Shown here piece by piece: positions 18,309 through 26,552 of a DNA stretch of 64,000 nucleotides. The stretch covers positions 1-64,000 of the forward strand of contig RFGC01000012.1 in NCBI GenBank assembly GCA_003697135.1, read 5' to 3'. The translations under genes and the position numbers were made by a program. Within the stretch, counting starts at the first letter, position 1. Each line of letters opens with the position of its first letter. The notes beneath the pieces are model-generated. The model was given only the letters and a program-made list of their open reading frames with translations, was not told the origin of the DNA and made no database searches. This DNA comes from Acidobacteriota bacterium. GTDB taxonomy: Bacteria > Acidobacteriota > Blastocatellia > Pyrinomonadales > Pyrinomonadaceae.

Positions 18309-19694
18309 GTATTTGTTGGAAGTTTGTGCTGTTTCTTCTTTGAATGCGAAGAATTCATCATGAAGTCTTTTTACGACGTCGGCAACAAACTCTTCTTTAA
18401 CGACAAAAGTTAGATTAACGCTTGAAGCTCCGTGAGAAATCAATGAGATGTTAAAATCGGCTATGGCTTTGAAAATCTGTGCGGCGACGCCTGCTGTTTC
18501 TCTCAAGCCCGAGCCGACAACGCAAACAACAGCGTTTCCATGCTCAACTTCAACTTTGCCGATTCTTTCAAGTTCTTTCACGATACCGTCCAATGCGCTA
18601 ATGTTATCAAGAGTCAAAGAAACCGATACTTCAGAAGTGGCAACAACGTCAATGACGGTTCTGTATCTCTCGAAGATTTGAAAAATAGCGCTCATGAAAC
18701 CGAAGGCTCCGAGCATTCTTGCTGAAGTGATCCGCAAAACTGTTATCCCTTTCTTGTATGCGATAGATTTAACTTTTCTCGGCGTTGACTGCGACGAAGG
18801 CAAAATCATCGTGCCGGGTTCCTGTGGCTTATGTGAATTGCAAACGCGAACAGGTATTTGAAGATCAACTGCCGGCTGAATCGTCTTCGGATGCAAAACC
18901 TTTGCACCGAAATATGCAAGCTCTGCCGCTTCTTCATAAGACAGCGTCTTCAAAGTTCTAGCCTCTGGACATATACGCGGATCGCAGGTCAAGACACCGG
19001 TGACATCAGTCCAAATTTGTATTTCCTTTGCTTCGATTGCGGCTCCAACTAATGCGGCGGAATAATCAGACCCACCTCTTCCCAAAGTTGTAGTTTCGCC
19101 ACTTCGATTCGCCGCAATAAAGCCGCCTAGAACCGGTATTTTCCCTGCATCTAAAAGCGGTAAAAGTTCTAGCCTGATTAAATCTCTGGTTTCTTCCCAA
19201 ATAGGATTAGCAGCACCGAATTCGTCATCGGTCACTATGAGCCTCCGAGCATCAATGTGAAAAGCATTTAACCCTTTTGCCGTTAGAACTTCTGTTAAAA
19301 GTCTTGAAGAAAGTTGTTCGCCGTAAGAAACTATTGCATCTTTCAGCATCGAAAGCGGCAAACTTCGGCGTGCAACACGAGCCAACAGGTCTTTCAACTC
19401 TTGCCTTGCAAAATCCAGCTCTTGCTCGAATTTTTCTTGCTGATTTCTATCAAGCAGGTCTTGAGAAACTTTTTGATGTCTTTGGAAATGCTCCTCAAGC
19501 ACTCTGAAAGCCTCTTCAGAGTTGCCTTTTCTTGCAATCTCAAATGCATGAATCAAGGCATCTGTCACTTTTGCCATCGCCGAAGTCACAACAACAGGTG
19601 AGTTTTCTTTCTCGATCTCAACTATCGAAGAAACCCTAATAAACGCCTCAGTATCTTGAACCGAAGTTCCGCCAAACTTCATTACTATCGGCAT
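18291..19694 (-). CDS. lysC: Aspartate kinase, monofunctional
   Basis: LysC phosphorylates L-aspartate, the first step toward lysine, threonine, methionine and diaminopimelate. The kinase domain opens with MKFGGTSV, has a GGFIAANRSGETTTLGRGGSDYSAAL nucleotide/substrate loop around residues 190-215, and is followed by two ACT regulatory domains (about 300-445), so feedback control by lysine or threonine is likely. At 467 residues it is of the ThrA/LysC beta-class length. AGGAG lies 8 bases before the ATG. It is last in a purD-yhhQ-lysC run on this strand. Its last codons lie within the repeat array at 18076-18308. Confidence 0.95.
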   Translation of the reverse strand: MPIVMKFGGTSVQDTEAFIRVSSIVEIEKENSPVVVTSAMAKVTDALIHAFEIARKGNSEEAFRVLEEHFQRHQKVSQDLLDRNQQEKFEQELDFARQELKDLLARVARRSLPLSMLKDAIVSYGEQLSSRLLTEVLTAKGLNAFHIDARRLIVTDDEFGAANPIWEETRDLIRLELLPLLDAGKIPVLGGFIAANRSGETTTLGRGGSDYSAALVGAAIEAKEIQIWTDVTGVLTCDPRICPEARTLKTLSYEEAAELAYFGAKVLHPKTIQPAVDLQIPVRVCNSHKPQEPGTMILPSSQSTPRKVKSIAYKKGITVLRITSARMLGAFGFMSAIFQIFERYRTVIDVVATSEVSVSLTLDNISALDGIVKELERIGKVEVEHGNAVVCVVGSGLRETAGVAAQIFKAIADFNISLISHGASSVNLTFVVKEEFVADVVKRLHDEFFAFKEETAQTSNKYASDNV

Positions 19695-19709
19695 CTTTTT
19701 GACTCCTGC

Positions 19710-20408
19710 TTAAACTTCCAAAGTAAAAGGATTAAAGTTAGTGTTGCGATCAAAATAATCTTCATTTTCCGCTTTTTTGAGCGAATTTACAATCCAATAA
19801 GTGAAAGGTGTCGCAACGGTCTCCCACAAAACTTTGATAAAGTAATTTCCAATCATGACGCTAATAAGCTGTTCATTCGACCAAAACCCATAAAAGGCTA
19901 CTGGATAGAAAATGAGCGTATCAACGAACTCTCCAGCAATTGTTGAACCTATGGTTCTAGTCCACAAATACTTTCCATTCGTCAGAAGCTTCATCTTCGC
20001 TAAAACGAATGAATTAACGAATTCCCCAGCCCAGAAAGCGGTCAAAGAAGCAACGACAATTCGCGGAGTTTGCCCGAAAATCATTTCAAGTGCTTTCTGG
20101 GTTTCAGATGGGAAAACACTTGCTGGCGGAAGACTCACAACAACAAAAGACATGAGCGACGCAAATACCATTGCCGCAAATCCGCTCCAAATCACTTTTC
20201 TTGAGCGTGCATAACCGTAAACTTCTGTCAAAATATCGCCGAAAAGATAGCTGATAGGAAAAAACAAAACTCCTGCGCCATAAACGTATTCACCATAAAA
20301 CGGCAAGTTGACGTATGTTACTTTGTGAACGCCTATCAAATTTGAGCATAAAAGCACTGTGACAAAAGCCGCCATCAAAAAGTCATAGTATTTGTAATTC
20401 TTACGCAT
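19710..20408 (-). CDS. yhhQ: Queuosine precursor transporter (VUT / YhhQ family)
   Basis: The 232-residue, about six-span inner-membrane protein belongs to the DUF165 (YhhQ) family, which imports queuosine precursors such as preQ0/preQ1. The conserved FPISYLFGDILTEVYGYARSRK stretch near residue 50 is diagnostic. AFWAGEFVNSFVLAKMK near 125 and GSTIAGEFVDTLIFYP near 155 are its usual second and third motifs. I looked for a preQ1 riboswitch in the 85 bp before the gene and see none. It lies between purD and lysC with short gaps. The substrate is inferred from the family only. Confidence 0.9.
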   Translation of the reverse strand: MRKNYKYYDFLMAAFVTVLLCSNLIGVHKVTYVNLPFYGEYVYGAGVLFFPISYLFGDILTEVYGYARSRKVIWSGFAAMVFASLMSFVVVSLPPASVFPSETQKALEMIFGQTPRIVVASLTAFWAGEFVNSFVLAKMKLLTNGKYLWTRTIGSTIAGEFVDTLIFYPVAFYGFWSNEQLISVMIGNYFIKVLWETVATPFTYWIVNSLKKAENEDYFDRNTNFNPFTLEV

Positions 20409-20493
20409 AAATTCAAAGTCTTGAAAAAATTAAAGAAAGCCAAGAGCGAATTTTCGCCTTAGAAAGATTTTGAAATTCTGTAGAATTTGAGAC

Positions 20494-21762
20494 TTACTTA
20501 CCGATGTCGCGACGATATTGCATACCGTCGAAGTGAATTTTTCCGACTGCCTCGTATGCCCTACTCAAGGCTTTTTCCAAACTTTCTCCGACGGCCGTCA
20601 CACCTAAGACTCTACCGCCTGCAGTTATGAATTCTCCTTCTCCATTTTTGGCTGTCCCGGCGTGGAAAATAAAAATATCTTCCATCGCTGCCGCATCCTC
20701 CAATCCCTTAATCACGTCGCCCGTTTTCGGTTTTTGTGGATAGCCTTGAGATGCTAGAACAACACAAGCTGCACTTTTGTTTTGCCATTTTACTTCCGTC
20801 TTTTCCAGAGTTCCGTTCAAAATAGCATCGCAAATCTCGATTATGTTAGTTTCCAGAAGCGGTAGTATCGCTTGCGCCTCAGGATCGCCAAGACGAGCAT
20901 TGTATTCCAAAACCTTCACCCCGCCCGTTTCCTCTAGCATCAAGCCTAAAAAAAGAATTCCCTTGAATTTGAATCCGTCGCTCAAGCACCCTCGCAAAGT
21001 TGGTTCAACAATATCCCAAACAATCTGTCCCATCTGTGAATCCGTCACAAGTCCCCAATCTGCTACAGTTCCCATGCCTCCGGTATTTGGTCCTTTATCA
21101 CCTTCAAAAATCCTTTTGTGATCTCTAACCGGTGGCATCAAAACGAAATTTTCTCCATCAGTGAAAACCAATTGCGAAAGCTCTTTGCCAAAAAGTCTCT
21201 CTTCTAAAACTATTTTCTGCGAAGCGTCTTTGCCTGCCACATTTTCCAGATTCTCAACAGCCTCAAAAGCTTGATGGCGATCTTCTGCAACAATAACACC
21301 TTTTCCGCCAGCCAAGCCATCAGCTTTAATTACAACTGGCGAATTGGCTCCACCGAAAAAGCCGCTTTCTAAAATCTGCTTTGCCTCTTCGATGGAATCG
21401 GCAACTTTGTATTTGGCTGTCGGTATGGAATGACGGCTCATGAAATCCTTTGCAAAAGCCTTTGAAGCCTCTAGTCTCGCCGCCAATTTATTTGCGCCGA
21501 TGATCTTCAAGCCTCTTCTTTCAAATTCGTCCACAATGCCCAAAGCCAGCGGCGTTTCACCACCAACAAAAGTAAGTTCTATTTTTTCCTTTTCGGCAAA
21601 CTCTGCCAAACCGTTAACATCAGTTGGACTGATCCTGATACATTCGGCAATTTCCGCTATTCCGGCATTGCCTTCAGCACAATAAACCGTGCAACTGCTC
21701 TTTTTGAAAGCCATGCAGATTGCGTGTTCTCTTCCTCCTGATCCAACAACTAGCACTTTCAT
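20494..21762 (-). CDS. purD: Phosphoribosylamine-glycine ligase (GAR synthetase)
   Basis: PurD joins glycine to phosphoribosylamine with ATP in purine synthesis. The N-terminal GSGGREHAI begins at residue 7. The ATP-grasp domain contains VVIKADGLAGGKGVIVA near 150 and the DHKRIFEGDKGPNTGGMG loop near 215. LEYNARLGDPEAQ near 290 is the family signature. The 422-residue length is normal. Other purine genes are not in the window. It heads a minus-strand run continuing into yhhQ 85 bp downstream. Confidence 0.96.
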   Translation of the reverse strand: MKVLVVGSGGREHAICMAFKKSSCTVYCAEGNAGIAEIAECIRISPTDVNGLAEFAEKEKIELTFVGGETPLALGIVDEFERRGLKIIGANKLAARLEASKAFAKDFMSRHSIPTAKYKVADSIEEAKQILESGFFGGANSPVVIKADGLAGGKGVIVAEDRHQAFEAVENLENVAGKDASQKIVLEERLFGKELSQLVFTDGENFVLMPPVRDHKRIFEGDKGPNTGGMGTVADWGLVTDSQMGQIVWDIVEPTLRGCLSDGFKFKGILFLGLMLEETGGVKVLEYNARLGDPEAQAILPLLETNIIEICDAILNGTLEKTEVKWQNKSAACVVLASQGYPQKPKTGDVIKGLEDAAAMEDIFIFHAGTAKNGEGEFITAGGRVLGVTAVGESLEKALSRAYEAVGKIHFDGMQYRRDIGK

Positions 21763-21921
21763 ACCAACCTCGAAATGAAGAACTTAGTTTCAATTCTATA
21801 TTCATCATGCCGAGAAGCAAATTTGGAAAAATGATGTTTAGGCTTGATTTATAACAATCAGAAAGCGTTAAAATATAAATTAGCTCCGCTTAATTTTGAA
21901 AGTTGAGAAAGGGGAAAAACC

Positions 21922-22302
21922 ATGACAAATCCGACAACCAGCGGTCATTCAGCCTTTTCAGCACCGCAGGAAAACGAAGAACTTTCCGATATTGAGATAG
22001 TTTGCGTTGAATGTGGACAAGTTTTTGTCTGGTGTGTTGAAGAGCAGATTTTCTTTCGAGATAAGGGATTAAAAAACCCACCTAAACGCTGTGCAACATG
22101 CAAAAAACGAAAAAATGAAAGAATAGAAGCTATACTGGCTCTACAAAAAAAGCATCCCAAAGGAAAAATAGAAGTTGCTGTTTATTGTGCTAAATGCGGT
22201 GTTTTTACTACAGTCCCTTTCTATCCGATTCAAGGCAAGCCCGTATATTGCCGTTCGTGCTTTTTGGCAATGAATCCCGATCTCCTAAAACCTGCTTCGT
22301 AG
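21922..22302 (+). CDS. Double zinc-ribbon protein
   Basis: The 126-residue protein has two zinc-binding modules. The first has CVEC, then a CATC pair near residue 54 with the spacing ...FFRDKGLKNPPKRC..C, the probable zinc-ribbon family that ends in KRKNER. The second has CAKCG near residue 90 followed by VPFYPIQGKPVYCRSC, a CxxC-x(18-20)-CxxC ribbon also seen in Acidobacteriota and Planctomycetes proteins. These ribbons usually bind nucleic acid or protein; no function is established. AAAGGGG lies before the ATG. An AT-rich promoter-like stretch (TTGATT, TTAAAA/TAAAAT) is found around 21847-21880. Confidence 0.85.
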   Translation: MTNPTTSGHSAFSAPQENEELSDIEIVCVECGQVFVWCVEEQIFFRDKGLKNPPKRCATCKKRKNERIEAILALQKKHPKGKIEVAVYCAKCGVFTTVPFYPIQGKPVYCRSCFLAMNPDLLKPAS

Positions 22303-22344
22303 CTTCAAATGAAAAATCACGTTTACTTGCACCAAATTAACTCT

Positions 22345-22875
22345 TCAGATTAACCTTGCTAAAACGTAAACTATAACTCCCGTAACCGAAACATAAAGCC
22401 AGATAGGATAAGCAAATTTCACTATTCTACGATGACGCTCAAATTGCTCGCTCAAGGCGAAAAATATCGCTCTTAGCACCAAAGGCAAAACTACTAAAGA
22501 GAAGACAATATGAGTGATAAGCACGAAAAGGTAAAAATAACGAACGAATCCTTCCCGCTCGAATCTAGTCGGCGGATTTGAAAGATGATAAACAACGTAG
22601 CAAACCAAAAACAAAGCCCCTAGAATAAACGACGCCGTCATTGAATATCGGTGAAGATCAACTTTTCCTTTTTTAATGAAAAACAAACCCGCAATCAAAA
22701 AAATTACTGTTAGAGAATTTATCAAACCAATTGCATGAGGCAATGTTTTTGTCCACTCGCCAAAATAGAACTTATTCGGCATTGAAAGCAAAATAGCAAC
22801 AACGATGGGAATACCGATAGAAACGGTGTTTATTAAAAGATTTGTCTTTTTATCCAAAGAAGCAGACTGTTGCAT
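22345..22875 (-). CDS. DUF420 membrane protein, cytochrome-oxidase associated
   Basis: The 176-residue protein has about five membrane spans and the DUF420 pattern with conserved His residues (LHRYSM near 73, VVYHLSN near 92, FVLITHIVFSLV near 120, HRRIVKFAYPIWLYVSVTGVIVY near 145). DUF420 members (YozB/CtaM-like) are linked to cytochrome aa3 oxidase maturation. Here it is the third gene after ctaB and coxIII, with a 14-bp gap, which supports that role. Heme binding by the His residues is inferred. Confidence 0.88.
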   Translation of the reverse strand: MQQSASLDKKTNLLINTVSIGIPIVVAILLSMPNKFYFGEWTKTLPHAIGLINSLTVIFLIAGLFFIKKGKVDLHRYSMTASFILGALFLVCYVVYHLSNPPTRFEREGFVRYFYLFVLITHIVFSLVVLPLVLRAIFFALSEQFERHRRIVKFAYPIWLYVSVTGVIVYVLARLI

Positions 22876-22889
22876 AAATTCTCAGGGAA

Positions 22890-23624
22890 TCAACGGTAGA
22901 AAGCTAAAAGTATCAGCAAGACTATCCAAAGTCCGTCCATTGTATGCCAATACCAACTGGTAACAGTTGCCGAAGTTTGCCTTCTCAAAAGCTCTTCCTG
23001 ATCTGATGTTTCGTTCCATGATCGCAACACAAGGTAACCTAAACCGATTATGCCACCGATAACGTGAACAGCATGAACTATCGTCAGGATATAGAAAAGC
23101 CCTGCATAAGGATTGTTTTGAACGTAGACTCCAAGTTGCCAAAGCCTAAGCCAAACCATCAATTGAGAAGCAATAAAAGCTCCGCCTAAAACCACCGTAG
23201 CCGAAAGCCATTTTCTTGCTTCTGCTTGCTTGTTCTGGTCGAGCTTTCGACGAGCAATCTCTATCGTGAAAGTGCTTGCTAGAATCAAAGCAGTGCTCAC
23301 CCAAACTTGAAAAGGCAAACTGAATGGCTTCCATTCGACAGTCTTGCTTGTTGCCAAAAATATGTAAGCACTCATTAACGCGCCGAAAGTCATTAGAACG
23401 ACGACCAATAAAAACCACATTCCGACGCGTAGCTTTCTAGGGCGGAATTGTTCAATCTCTTCAAAATGACTTCTATTGCTCGGATCGTCTCCGTCGTCAC
23501 CGCCACCGCCACCACGTCTTCCTCCTCTACCACCTGAACCACCATCAATGCTAGAAGAAAGCCTCTTTTTCTTCTTTTTTCCCTCTTCGATCCGTGTCTC
23601 GATCTGTCCTACTTTTATCTCCAT
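22890..23624 (-). CDS. ctaE: Cytochrome c oxidase subunit III
   Basis: The subunit III core (about residues 65-244) has five membrane helices and ends in WYWHTMDGLWIVLLILLAFYR; the H-x-x-D-G-L-W motif is typical. LTIVHAVHVIGGIIGLGYL near 180 is the conserved His helix. The first 60 residues are unusual: a Lys cluster, then a Ser/Gly/Arg/Asp low-complexity stretch (GGRGGRRGGGGGDDGDD) that should be disordered in the cytoplasm. It sits 4 bp after ctaB. Subunits I and II are not in the window, so they must be encoded elsewhere. Confidence 0.93.
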   Translation of the reverse strand: MEIKVGQIETRIEEGKKKKKRLSSSIDGGSGGRGGRRGGGGGDDGDDPSNRSHFEEIEQFRPRKLRVGMWFLLVVVLMTFGALMSAYIFLATSKTVEWKPFSLPFQVWVSTALILASTFTIEIARRKLDQNKQAEARKWLSATVVLGGAFIASQLMVWLRLWQLGVYVQNNPYAGLFYILTIVHAVHVIGGIIGLGYLVLRSWNETSDQEELLRRQTSATVTSWYWHTMDGLWIVLLILLAFYR

Positions 23625-23628
23625 AGAA

Positions 23629-24531
23629 CTAGAAACTCAAAGCCATTAGCGCAAAAATCACTGGTAGATAAATTACAGAAGCAACAAGCACCTTTCTTGC
23701 GCTTACGAATGACTTTTCCTTAGCCATTAAAAATGCACAGTATAGAAAATAAGCACCTAGAGCTATTGCACTGAAAAGATAAACAATTCCACCTAAACCG
23801 ATGAAAAACGGCACAAGACTTACGATGAAAAGCAGTCCTGTAAAAATCATTACTTGACGAACTGTTAACTTTCCTTCTTTGTCAACGACGGGAAGCATTA
23901 AAATCCCAGCTCTTTCATATTCGTCACGATACATCCATGCAATAGCCAAGAAATGCGGAAACTGCCACAAAAGTATAATTGCAAATAAAAGCCATGCTTC
24001 GATTGAAATTTGATTTGTGGCTGAAGTCCAGCCTATCAGTGGCGGCATCGCTCCAGGTATGGTTCCGATTGCAGTTGAAAGAGTCGTTTTGGTTTTAAGC
24101 GGTGTGTAAAGCAAAACATAACCTACAATCACCAATAAGCCCAAAAAGCCGGTCAGCGCATTTACCGAAGTAAAAAACAAAACTTCTGCCACAACACATA
24201 GAAAGAGGCCAAAAATCAGAGCTTCGACACTGCTAAGTCTTCCCGAAGGTAAAGGTCTGCCAGCCGTTCGCTTCATCAAAGCATCAGTTTTTCTTTCAAG
24301 AAACTGATTCAATGACGCCACACCAAAGGCAAGTAAGGTAATTGCAAAGATTGACTTTGCAAAAAGCCACCAATCGAATGAAGACTTTGAACCCAGATAA
24401 AATCCAGCCGCCGCTGTTAAAACCAGCATAAATGCGATGCGTGGCTTTGTCAGTTCAAAATATGCAGTGAGTTTCCCTTTGAAGACTTCAGCCTTTGTCT
24501 GAATGCTTTCAGACTTCTGAATTTCCGTCAC
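23629..24531 (-). CDS. ctaB: Protoheme IX farnesyltransferase (heme O synthase)
   Basis: This UbiA-family membrane prenyltransferase converts heme b to heme o for heme-copper oxidases. The first Asp-rich motif NQFLERKTDALMKRTAGRPL is near residue 90; the second region is YRDEYERAGILMLPVVD near 200. About eight membrane spans follow. The frame is open to 24576 (TTG). AAGGAG directly abuts an ATG at 24540, too close to serve it, and lies 9 bases before a GTG at 24531, which I chose. It leads ctaB-coxIII-DUF420. Confidence 0.93.
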   Translation of the reverse strand: MTEIQKSESIQTKAEVFKGKLTAYFELTKPRIAFMLVLTAAAGFYLGSKSSFDWWLFAKSIFAITLLAFGVASLNQFLERKTDALMKRTAGRPLPSGRLSSVEALIFGLFLCVVAEVLFFTSVNALTGFLGLLVIVGYVLLYTPLKTKTTLSTAIGTIPGAMPPLIGWTSATNQISIEAWLLFAIILLWQFPHFLAIAWMYRDEYERAGILMLPVVDKEGKLTVRQVMIFTGLLFIVSLVPFFIGLGGIVYLFSAIALGAYFLYCAFLMAKEKSFVSARKVLVASVIYLPVIFALMALSF

Positions 24532-24708
24532 TATCTCCATCTCCTTTAGAATATCTTCATTTTGCCGAATGTTCAAATGCCCTAAAATTCAGATTTGCTC
24601 TTTTAAGTTTTTAGGATTTTTAATCTGTATTAGGCGCACAAAGAATCTCAAAAACACCTTTGTAAACTGGAAGATTCCAGCTCCAAAATAGTAGCGCCGT
24701 TTTATTAC

Positions 24709-25620
24709 TCAAGAATTTTCGGCTTGCTGGCGTGCGTGATAGGAACTTCGGGTCAGCGGTGACGATTCCACATGCTTGAACCCCAAACTCATGCCAATTT
24801 TTTTCCATTCTGCGAATTCTTCGGGCGTGACATATCTTTCAACAGGCAATCTTCTTTCGTAAGGCTGAAGATACTGTCCAATTGTCATGATGTCACAGTT
24901 AACTTTGCGCAAGTCTTTCATCAATTCCACCACTTCATCGAAGGTTTCACCAAGCCCGACCATAATTCCGCTTTTCGTTAGCATCGAAGGCCGAAACTTA
25001 TCACGCCACTTTGCGGCGCGCTCTAGCAGAGTCAATGATTGCTGATAGTTCGCATCAGGTCGAACGCGCCTATAGAGCCTAGCTATTGTTTCCATGTTAT
25101 GATTGAGAACGTCAGGTAACGCTTCCAAAACTGTCATTAGCGCATTCTCATCACCGTTGAAATCCGGAATCAAAACCTCAATTTTGCAATTCGGATTTAA
25201 TTCTCGAACTTTTCTGATTGTTTCAGCCCAGTGAGCCGCTCCTCCGTCAGGCAAATCATCGCGGTTAACCGAAGTTATTACGGCGTGTGCTAGATTCAAA
25301 TGTCTTACGGCTTGAGCTACATGCAGTGGTTCTTCTGGATCAAGCGGCTGGGGCTTACCTTTTTTAACGGCACAAAATCCGCAGTGTCGAGTGCAGGTAT
25401 CGCCTCCGAGCATGAAAGTTGCCGTCCGATCACTCCAGCACTCAAAAATGTTCGGACATTTTGCTTCCTGGCAAACTGTATGTAGTTTTAAGCCCTTTAT
25501 CAAATTCAAAACTTCATTCTGAGTAGCTGGATTCCCAAGCCTGATTTTTAGCCACTCTGGTTTTGGCAGTCGTTCTTTCTTTTTGCTTATAAACCGCTCA
25601 ATCAAAACCTTTTCTTCCAT
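24709..25620 (-). CDS. lipA: Lipoyl synthase
   Basis: LipA is a radical-SAM enzyme that inserts two sulfurs into octanoyl groups on lipoyl domains. The auxiliary-cluster cysteines are in CQEAKCPNIFEC near residue 50 (C-x4-C-x5-C). The radical-SAM cluster is CTRHCGFC near 77 (C-x3-C-x2-C). The C-terminal R-S-S-Y motif that ligates the auxiliary cluster is present (LTRSSYHARQ). The 303-residue length is typical. It follows kdsA by 36 bp. A lipB gene is not seen here. Confidence 0.97.
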   Translation of the reverse strand: MEEKVLIERFISKKKERLPKPEWLKIRLGNPATQNEVLNLIKGLKLHTVCQEAKCPNIFECWSDRTATFMLGGDTCTRHCGFCAVKKGKPQPLDPEEPLHVAQAVRHLNLAHAVITSVNRDDLPDGGAAHWAETIRKVRELNPNCKIEVLIPDFNGDENALMTVLEALPDVLNHNMETIARLYRRVRPDANYQQSLTLLERAAKWRDKFRPSMLTKSGIMVGLGETFDEVVELMKDLRKVNCDIMTIGQYLQPYERRLPVERYVTPEEFAEWKKIGMSLGFKHVESSPLTRSSYHARQQAENS

Positions 25621-25656
25621 TTTGCGAATCCCCTTGAAATTAAATTCTAGCAGTTT

Positions 25657-26499
25657 TCAAGCAGAAACTTCCCTTGGCGCTTCCTCAAACGATTTGACAG
25701 TATCTTGAATTTTCTTCAACTGCCTCAAAAGATTTTCCAAGCGATTCAAAGGAAGTTGATTAGGTCCGTCGGAAGGAGCTTTTGCAGGATTGTTGTGAAC
25801 CTCCATAAAAACACCATCAATGCCGCAAGCCACACCAGCACGTGCCAGATACTCTATGTATTCGGACTGCCCGCCAGTAGCTTTTCCGAGTCCTCCGGGA
25901 AGTTGCAGCGAATGAGTTACATCGAAGATAACGGGCACGCCGAAAGAACGCATTATCGGAAAAGCACGAAAATCAACTACCAAATTGTTATACCCAAAAC
26001 TTGCGCCTCTCTCGGTTAGGATTATCTTTTCAGCCCCCGCCTTTTGTAATTTTTCAACAACGTTTTTTGCGTCCCAAGGTGCTAAAAATTGTCCCTTCTT
26101 GACGTTCACGGGCTTTCCTGTTCTCGCAGATTCAACCAAAAGGTCTGTTTGCCTGCACAAAAAGGCCGGAATTTGTATTATGTCAACTACTTCAGCAACT
26201 TTTTCAACCTGCCACGTCTCGTGAACGTCCGTTGTTACTGGAATATTTAACTCCTTTTTCACAGTGGTTAAGACTTCTAATCCAAAGTCCATTCCGTATC
26301 CACGGAAACTTTCAATCGAACTTCTATTTGCCTTGTCAAAGGAAGATTTATAGACAAAGCCAACTCCCACGCGCTCACAAATCTCCTTGATTGACTTAGC
26401 CATGAAAAGCGCATGTTCCAAACTCTCGATAACGCAAGGTCCCAAAATGAAAGCTAAACCGCCGCCACCAAAAGCTATATTTCCGACTTTGAAAAACAT
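25657..26499 (-). CDS. kdsA: 3-deoxy-8-phosphooctulonate synthase (KDO-8-P synthase)
   Basis: KdsA condenses arabinose-5-phosphate and phosphoenolpyruvate to KDO-8-phosphate for the LPS core. The DAHP-synthase-I fold shows LGPCVIES near residue 20, [12 protein letters not shown] near 50, TDVHE near 95, [12 protein letters not shown] near 110, [11 protein letters not shown] near 135 and [12 protein letters not shown] near 195. The Cys of the GPCVIES segment is a common structural residue, so metal dependence cannot be decided by eye. This gene is the strongest single sign that the host is an LPS-bearing diderm. Confidence 0.97.
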   Translation of the reverse strand: MFFKVGNIAFGGGGLAFILGPCVIESLEHALFMAKSIKEICERVGVGFVYKSSFDKANRSSIESFRGYGMDFGLEVLTTVKKELNIPVTTDVHETWQVEKVAEVVDIIQIPAFLCRQTDLLVESARTGKPVNVKKGQFLAPWDAKNVVEKLQKAGAEKIILTERGASFGYNNLVVDFRAFPIMRSFGVPVIFDVTHSLQLPGGLGKATGGQSEYIEYLARAGVACGIDGVFMEVHNNPAKAPSDGPNQLPLNRLENLLRQLKKIQDTVKSFEEAPREVSA

Positions 26500-26552
26500 A
26501 ATTAAATTTTAACGCTTAAGCGGAAGGTTTTGAAACCGTTAATTTCTTCAAG

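Noticed and set aside
20409-20493. preQ1 riboswitch before yhhQ
   Set aside because: No C-rich loop or AAACAAAAAGGAG-type tail is present.
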